Below, one piece after another: positions 59,952 through 64,000 of a stretch of DNA of 64,000 nt. The notes beneath the pieces are model-generated. The model was not told where the DNA came from. It saw nothing but the letters and a program-made list of their open reading frames with translations, and did no database searches. Positions within the stretch are counted from its first letter, which is position 1. The number at the start of each line of letters is the position of its first letter. Source of the stretch: Rhodoferax sp. AJA081-3 (GTDB taxonomy: Bacteria > Pseudomonadota > Gammaproteobacteria > Burkholderiales > Burkholderiaceae_C); assembly GCF_017798165.1 (NCBI RefSeq), contig NZ_CP059068.1, positions 5,022,001 to 5,086,000 of the forward strand. The letters run 5' to 3'. Position numbers and translations under genes: made by a program.

Positions 59952-60356
59952 ATGACCACCATCGCCGCCCACACCACCGAAGGCATCAACGCCATCGCCC
60001 ATGCGTCCCACCGCGGAGCCAAAAGTTTTGGCCAGCAGGTGGGCGAGCTGATGCAACTGGGCGTGGAGTCCTATTACGCCGACTACCGCGCCCGCAGCAC
60101 CACCTACTACCTGCCCAGCGGAGCGGCGCACAGCGTGCCACTACCTGCGCCCAGTGTAGAAATCCCGCAGACGTTTGACGCTGCGGCACTAAAGGCCGCC
60201 ATACGCGGCGCACAGGCGGGTGTGGTGCACTACCCCGAATTTATGCAGCTCTCCATGGCCGCGGGCTGCGTGGGCTACCTGGTGTGGATAAGTGGCAAAC
60301 ACGTCAGCTACTTTGGCCGCAAGGGCGAGGTGCATGTGGAGCACTTCCCCAGCTAA
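59952..60356 (+). CDS. DUF1398-family protein
   Basis: A 134-residue protein of the DUF1398 family, with ESYYADYRARSTTYYLPSG, GVVHYPEFMQLSMAAGCVGYLVW and ISGKHVSYFGRKGEVHVEHFP (in part). AGGAG lies six bases before the ATG. Functions are uncharacterised; some related proteins respond to stress. It is preceded by a MarR gene. Its 3' end overlaps the convergent DedA-rhodanese gene by four bases. Confidence 0.78.
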   Translation: MTTIAAHTTEGINAIAHASHRGAKSFGQQVGELMQLGVESYYADYRARSTTYYLPSGAAHSVPLPAPSVEIPQTFDAAALKAAIRGAQAGVVHYPEFMQLSMAAGCVGYLVWISGKHVSYFGRKGEVHVEHFPS

Positions 60357-61270
60357 GCCTGCGCCGCTTTCCACGCATCAAAACCACCCCGCAGCGGGTA
60401 GGCATTGCGGTAGCCCAGCTTCTGCAGGTTTTGCGCTGCCTGCACCGCACCCGCATCTTGTGGGCAGGCGCAAATGGTGACGATGGGGTAGTCCTTGTCC
60501 ACGCCCGCCAAAGATTGGGCCAGCGCGCTGTATTCAGTCAGGTGGGCGTTGGGGATAAAACCTGTGTCGGACGCCAGGCTGTGGCTGCGCAGGTCGATGA
60601 TGTGGGGCGGCCGTGGGCCGGCCAGGGCCTGGGTGAAAGCGTCCATGTCCATGTGCTGCATGGCCGCCAGCCGCTCGAACCGGTTCTTCTGCCAATACTT
60701 CCAGCCGATAACAACAGTCACCAGCGCAATGCCGATCAGCGTGAGGTGTATGCCATGGGCCGACATCCACGCCAGCGCGCCATCAATCTGCGTCTGAAAC
60801 GCATACCCCGCCAGCAAGGCCATGCCCGCCCACAAACCCGCACCCACGGCAGAGGCCATAAAGAATGAGGAGGGCGCCATACCCAAGGCCCCGGCCACCG
60901 GTGGCGCCACGGTGGCAAAGCCGGGTATGAACTTGCCAAACACCAGCGACCACACGCCCCATTTGGTAAACCGCGCCTCGGTCTGGTTGACACAGGAGCT
61001 GGGGTTGATGGACATCTTGCACAACAAGGCCAGCACCCGGTAGCCAAACCGCCGGCCCGCTGCGTACCAGATCCAGTCGGCAATAAGCGATGCCAGCACC
61101 GCAGCCAGCAGCATGGTCGCCAGCGCCATCAAACCTGTGGACTGGCTGGCCGCCAACACCATGGTGGGCACAGAGGGCACCGGCAGGCCCAGCTGTTGCA
61201 GCAGCACGTTGACAAAGACCAGCAGATTGCTGTCGCGCTGCAAAAGTTCGGTGATCCAGGTGCTGTCCAT
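60353..61270 (-). CDS. DedA/SNARE-associated membrane protein fused to a rhodanese domain
   Basis: A 305-residue fusion. Residues 1-195 are a DedA-type membrane domain (VFVNVLLQQLGLPVPSVP, GRRFGYRVLALLCKM, TKWGVWSLVFGKFIPGF, then PPVAGALGMAPSSFF), with about five hydrophobic segments. After a short linker, residues 205-300 are a rhodanese domain (HIIDLRSHSL, IVTICACPQDAGAV with catalytic Cys, LRGGFDAWKAA). DedA proteins are linked to lipid carrier recycling and membrane energetics; the rhodanese addition suggests a link between sulfur transfer and the membrane, and its position points to the cytoplasm. The GFDAW end is typical. Confidence 0.85.
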   Translation of the reverse strand: MDSTWITELLQRDSNLLVFVNVLLQQLGLPVPSVPTMVLAASQSTGLMALATMLLAAVLASLIADWIWYAAGRRFGYRVLALLCKMSINPSSCVNQTEARFTKWGVWSLVFGKFIPGFATVAPPVAGALGMAPSSFFMASAVGAGLWAGMALLAGYAFQTQIDGALAWMSAHGIHLTLIGIALVTVVIGWKYWQKNRFERLAAMQHMDMDAFTQALAGPRPPHIIDLRSHSLASDTGFIPNAHLTEYSALAQSLAGVDKDYPIVTICACPQDAGAVQAAQNLQKLGYRNAYPLRGGFDAWKAAQA

Positions 61271-61280
61271 GGGCTAGGTT

Positions 61281-62174
61281 TTACACCACCACGGGTACTG
61301 CGTGGATCTGCATGGCCTTTGCCAGCTCTGCCTGAAGCAGCTGGAACACCACTTTAACCCGCGTCGTGTCGCGCAGGTCGGGGTGGGTGAGCAGCCACAA
61401 CTCGGTGGCGCATTCGGGCACGGGCTCACCCACGGCCTGCAGCTTGGGAACGGCATGGGCCATGAAGCAGGGCAGCAACGCCAGGCCCAGGCCCTCTACG
61501 CAGGCCTGGCGGATGGCGCCAAAGCTGTTGGTGCGCACGCCCACATCGGCCAGGGGCTTGATGCCTTCCAGCCAGCGCAGCGTGCGGTGTCCGCTGCGGG
61601 AGTCATCCAGTGCAACCCATGCGTGGTCAGAGAGCGACTCCAACTTGCGTGCGGCTTTTAGGTAGCGCTTGCTGCCGTAGATGCCAAAGTGCAGGGGCGC
61701 GATGCGCTTGCCTATCAGGTGTTCGGGCGGGCGGCTGGTGGGGCGCACGGCGATGTCGGCGTCGCGCTTGGACAAATTCACCGTATCGTTGTCCACCGAC
61801 ACCGTCAGCACGATCTGCGGGTACTGCGCGCGGCATAGCGCCAGCACGGGGTAGAGCAGCGCCAGCGCCACGCTGTCGGTAGTGGATATGCGCACCGGGC
61901 CGCTGGGGCGCAAGTCTTGCCCGGCCACATGCAGCAGCGCCTGCGTGGCCGCGTCGTCCATCAGCGCGCCTGCACGGGCCAGCTCGTCACCCGCGGGGGT
62001 GGGGTGGTAGCGCCCGGCGCTGCGCTCAAACAGGCGCACCCCAACCCGACTCTCCAACTGTGCAATGCGTCGAAACACGGTGGCGTGGTTCACGCCCAGG
62101 CGCTTGGCCGCGCCCGACAGCGAGCCCGTATGGGCAATGAGCGCCACCAGGCGCAGGTCGTTCAGGTCTTCCAT
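61281..62174 (-). CDS. LysR-family transcriptional regulator
   Basis: A 297-residue regulator: N-terminal helix-turn-helix (DLRLVALIAHTGSLSGAAKR, GVNHATVFRRIAQLESRVGV) and a C-terminal effector domain beginning about residue 90 (GPVRISTTDSVALALL, DADIAVRPTSRPPEHLIG). ATG 62174 begins the HTH; a longer upstream frame overlaps the divergent promoter and is unlikely. It is divergent from the metallo-beta-lactamase-fold gene with 119 bases between, and is the likely regulator of it. Confidence 0.86.
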   Translation of the reverse strand: MEDLNDLRLVALIAHTGSLSGAAKRLGVNHATVFRRIAQLESRVGVRLFERSAGRYHPTPAGDELARAGALMDDAATQALLHVAGQDLRPSGPVRISTTDSVALALLYPVLALCRAQYPQIVLTVSVDNDTVNLSKRDADIAVRPTSRPPEHLIGKRIAPLHFGIYGSKRYLKAARKLESLSDHAWVALDDSRSGHRTLRWLEGIKPLADVGVRTNSFGAIRQACVEGLGLALLPCFMAHAVPKLQAVGEPVPECATELWLLTHPDLRDTTRVKVVFQLLQAELAKAMQIHAVPVVV

Positions 62175-62200
62175 ATTCCCTCGAACTGGGTTGTGCATTT

Positions 62201-62248
62201 TTGCAAATGAAGAGTACACATATTGTGAATTGTCTTGTTGCTTTGCAA
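62201..62248. promoter_or_regulatory. Inverted repeats between LysR and metallo-beta-lactamase genes
   Basis: TTGCAAA (62201-62207) and TTTGCAA (62242-62248) are perfect inverted arms within the AT-rich divergent intergenic region. They are plausible LysR binding half sites, though a classic T-N11-A pair was not resolved. Confidence 0.4.
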
Positions 62249-62293
62249 GCCGCAAACTCTGTCCATTCGCAACTCTTTTTGAAGGAAACCACC

Positions 62294-63277
62294 ATGAAGA
62301 CACTGAAACACACCCTGCTCGCCGCCAGCATGGCTGCCGCTCTTGCACTGGCAAATGGCGCCCACGCGGCAGAGCCCGTATGGGACGGCAACAAAATTGA
62401 AATGGTCAGCGAGACGCTAAGCCCCGGCGTATTTGCGTTCTACGCCATTGATGCCAAGGCGCTCAATACCAAGGGCGCAGCCGCCGGCACCAGTGGCGGC
62501 CTGGTCGTGGGCAGCAAGGGCGCGCTCTTGATCGACACCATGCTCAACAAGCGCCTGAACAAGCAGGTGCAAGACCTGGGCCGCAAGCTGGGCAAGAACA
62601 AGCCCTTGCTCTACGCCATCAACACCAGCGCACACGGCGACCATTCGTTTGGCAACATGTATTTGCCCGCCAGCACCACCATCATCCAGCACGCCAACAC
62701 CCGCACCTATGTAGACCAGCACTTGGCCGATGACAAGGCCTTCATGATCAAAAACTTTGGCACCGGCCGCGGCATAGAAGAGATCAAGGCCCGCACGGGC
62801 GACCTGCTGGTGCCCGCAGGCGGCAAGCTGACGCTGGACCTGGGCGGCAAAACCGTGGACATCATGGACTTTGGCTTTGCGCAGACCGGTGGCGACCTGT
62901 GGGTTTGGGAGCCGCAATCCAAAGTGATGTGGAGCGGCAACCCCGTCATCGCATCCAAACCCGCGCTGCCCTGGCTGCTGGACGGGCATTTGGTTGCATC
63001 CCTGGAAACCCTGCGCAAGGTGTATGACTTCTTGCCCAGCGACGCCCGCATCGTGCCCGGCCACGGCGTGCCCATGGCCCGCGAAGACCTGAAGTGGCAC
63101 ATCGACTACCTGGCCACCGTGCGCACCCAGGTGCAAGCCGCCGTTGACCAGGGCTTGACGCTGGAGCAGACCGTCAAGCAGGTGGCGATGCCGGAGTTTG
63201 GAGGTTATGCCCTGTTTGGCTGGGTGCACCCGGGGCTGAACGTGCCTGCGGCGTATAAGGACCTGAGCAAGAAATAA
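62294..63277 (+). CDS. Secreted metallo-beta-lactamase-fold hydrolase lacking the first metal histidine
   Basis: A 327-residue exported protein (signal peptide ALALANGAHA) with the MBL fold. The metal motif is NTSAHGDH: residues 112-117 read S-A-H-G-D-H, so the first His of the usual HxHxDH is replaced by Ser112, with His114, Asp116 and His117 kept. Later ligands may be GHGVPM (63061 region) and the Asp in LIDTM. GGAA lies upstream of ATG 62294 (AAGGAAACCACC). Related proteins include quinoprotein-relay and SoxH-like hydrolases; activity at the altered site is uncertain. Divergent LysR is its probable regulator. Confidence 0.82.
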   Translation: MKTLKHTLLAASMAAALALANGAHAAEPVWDGNKIEMVSETLSPGVFAFYAIDAKALNTKGAAAGTSGGLVVGSKGALLIDTMLNKRLNKQVQDLGRKLGKNKPLLYAINTSAHGDHSFGNMYLPASTTIIQHANTRTYVDQHLADDKAFMIKNFGTGRGIEEIKARTGDLLVPAGGKLTLDLGGKTVDIMDFGFAQTGGDLWVWEPQSKVMWSGNPVIASKPALPWLLDGHLVASLETLRKVYDFLPSDARIVPGHGVPMAREDLKWHIDYLATVRTQVQAAVDQGLTLEQTVKQVAMPEFGGYALFGWVHPGLNVPAAYKDLSKK

Positions 63278-63307
63278 AGAAAAACAGAAGCGGTTTGGAG
63301 CGTGTGG

Positions 63308-63634
63308 TCAGGCCTGCCACACGCCAAACCCTGCCGAACGCAGATCGATGCCGATCTCAATCTCTTTGTCCACCGCGTCCTTGTAGCTCATGGGGTTGAA
63401 GCCCTCGTACAGATCAGGCAGCAGGCGCAGGCCGTAGTGCAGCACGTAGCTGTTGGACTGTATGCCGGCCTTGTGTTTGTCGAAGCGCACGTCCGGGTCC
63501 AGGCCCGTCATGCCCACATACACACAGGGCTTGCCGTCGATGTAGTTGGGGTTGTTCTTGCGAAAGCGCGGCTCCAGCAGCACGTCTTTGCAGAGTTCGA
63601 CCACGTAGACGTGGTGGTGCTTGCGGCGGGGCAT
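63308..63634 (-). CDS. GIY-YIG-like domain protein
   Basis: A 108-residue protein that resembles GIY-YIG nuclease-like proteins: HVYVVELCKDVLL as the first strand and PCVYVGMTGLDPDVRFDKHKAG as the YIG-like second strand with arginine and histidine/lysine residues downstream. The motif is degenerate (VYV/YVG) and catalytic residues are not certain. ATG 63634 starts the conserved part, and a longer frame exists upstream. It lies four bases beyond the ParE-like gene's stop codon, in the same direction. Confidence 0.6.
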   Translation of the reverse strand: MPRRKHHHVYVVELCKDVLLEPRFRKNNPNYIDGKPCVYVGMTGLDPDVRFDKHKAGIQSNSYVLHYGLRLLPDLYEGFNPMSYKDAVDKEIEIGIDLRSAGFGVWQA

Positions 63635-63638
63635 GGTT

Positions 63639-63932
63639 CTAACGCAGCCGGCCGCCCCAATAGTTGGGTTTTCGGTGTTGGTGAGCGATAGCCAGCACCA
63701 GCACATCCATTCCGTCTTGGGTATAGACCACGCTATAGGGAAACCGCTTGAGTCGACAACGTCGGATCTGGCGTGTCAATGGATGCCACGCCGTTGGGAA
63801 TTGATCAATGAGCTTGAATGTCTTCAGTGTTTCGATCAGAAACGCATCGCCAAGTCCCGGTGCCTGATCTGCATACCAAGCAATAGCCTCATCAAGCTCC
63901 GCCTGCGCGGGCTCCAGCAGGCGAATGCTCAT
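63639..63932 (-). CDS. ParE/RelE-family toxin
   Basis: A 97-residue toxin: RLLEPAQAELDEAIAWYADQAPGLGDAFL, a helix-loop pattern (quoted in parts: AQAELDEAIAWY, IDQFPTAWHPL) and the C-terminal RRCRLKRFPYSVVYTQDG of ParE proteins, where the RxxxxRFPY segment is diagnostic. ParE poisons DNA gyrase. Its start codon overlaps the antitoxin stop codon (ATGA). Confidence 0.87.
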   Translation of the reverse strand: MSIRLLEPAQAELDEAIAWYADQAPGLGDAFLIETLKTFKLIDQFPTAWHPLTRQIRRCRLKRFPYSVVYTQDGMDVLVLAIAHQHRKPNYWGGRLR

Positions 63933-64000
63933 GCGGCTTTGGGATTGACCTGGTACTTGGCAATGACCTCGGACAGGCCGACTGCCTTCAATTCACCACG
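63929..64000 (-). CDS. Antitoxin of the ParE-like system, C-terminal end (cut by window edge)
   Basis: The last 24 codons visible encode RGELKAVGLSEVIAKYQVN before PKAA and TGA. This is the toxin-binding tail of a short antitoxin, with its stop overlapping the toxin start as in typical toxin-antitoxin operons. Antitoxin family cannot be assigned without the N-terminal DNA-binding part, which lies beyond the window. Confidence 0.75.
   Translation of the reverse strand, partial: RGELKAVGLSEVIAKYQVNPKAA

Noticed and set aside
60282..60295. TGTGGATAA, a DnaA-box match on the minus strand.
   Set aside because: Lies inside the DUF1398 coding sequence and lacks the repeat context seen at the two 101-bp copies.
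1..64000. CRISPR arrays, tRNA, rRNA, prophage and insertion sequences.
   Set aside because: Looked for regular repeat-spacer arrays, tRNA-like arms and transposase or integrase motifs; none was found by eye.

Overview
The window reads as a chromosomal segment of a high-GC betaproteobacterium, most likely Burkholderiales and probably Comamonadaceae (Rhodoferax/Polaromonas-like). That is an inference from gene content (Bug-type binding protein, PdxR/MocR, CHASE2 cyclase with a FecR partner, TsdA-like cytochrome), base composition and the repeated intergenic elements; no rRNA or marker gene is present. I see no tRNA, rRNA, CRISPR, transposase or integrase, and no gene-free stretch longer than about 300 bases.

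Layout. 1-7.5 kb: the start of an SDR reductase, an AAC(3)-I-like acetyltransferase, a diheme TsdA-like cytochrome, and a CHASE2 adenylate cyclase paired with a FecR-TPR-beta-barrel protein. 7.6-8.5 kb: an isolated DUF3800 gene. 8.6-15.4 kb: a minus-strand sugar ABC operon with a maltoporin, two permeases, one ATPase and two paralogous binding proteins. 15.7-19.2 kb: a Crp/Fnr regulator, a Bug-type binding protein, and a divergent gamma-glutamyltransferase.

19.4-36.9 kb is the most coherent system: a LacI-controlled beta-glucan (laminarin-like) utilisation locus. A LacI regulator precedes a plus-strand operon (TonB receptor, SapC protein, JmjC-like cupin, tryptophan-halogenase-like flavoprotein, ABC binding protein, GH16 lipoprotein, CPA2 antiporter, NodB deacetylase). 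A convergent minus-strand operon carries two permeases, a GH1 beta-glucosidase, the ATPase and a GH30 enzyme. Four near-identical TGAAAGCGCTTTCA-type operators mark the promoters and a fifth variant lies before the regulator itself. A short terminator-ended transcript may be a third target. The simplest model is: TonB receptor imports oligosaccharides made by GH16, the ABC system moves them inward, and GH30 and GH1 reduce them to glucose.

37-64 kb is mixed housekeeping and accessory content: a NhaP-like antiporter, a fused Opu-type transporter, small unknown proteins, a MoaD/ThiS protein with an Asp-box propeller, an Lrp regulator divergent from a cysteine desulfurase-rhodanese fusion, an RNB exonuclease, D-lactate dehydrogenase, HipBA, a MerR-quinone reductase pair, MocR divergent from a rhodanese, AlkC, MarR, a DedA-rhodanese fusion, LysR divergent from a metallo-beta-lactamase-fold protein, and a ParE toxin with its antitoxin running off the edge.

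Two families of intergenic repeats occur: five ungapped 44-bp elements at gene 3' ends, and two 101-bp copies that each hold a perfect DnaA box. All seven lie in the same orientation.
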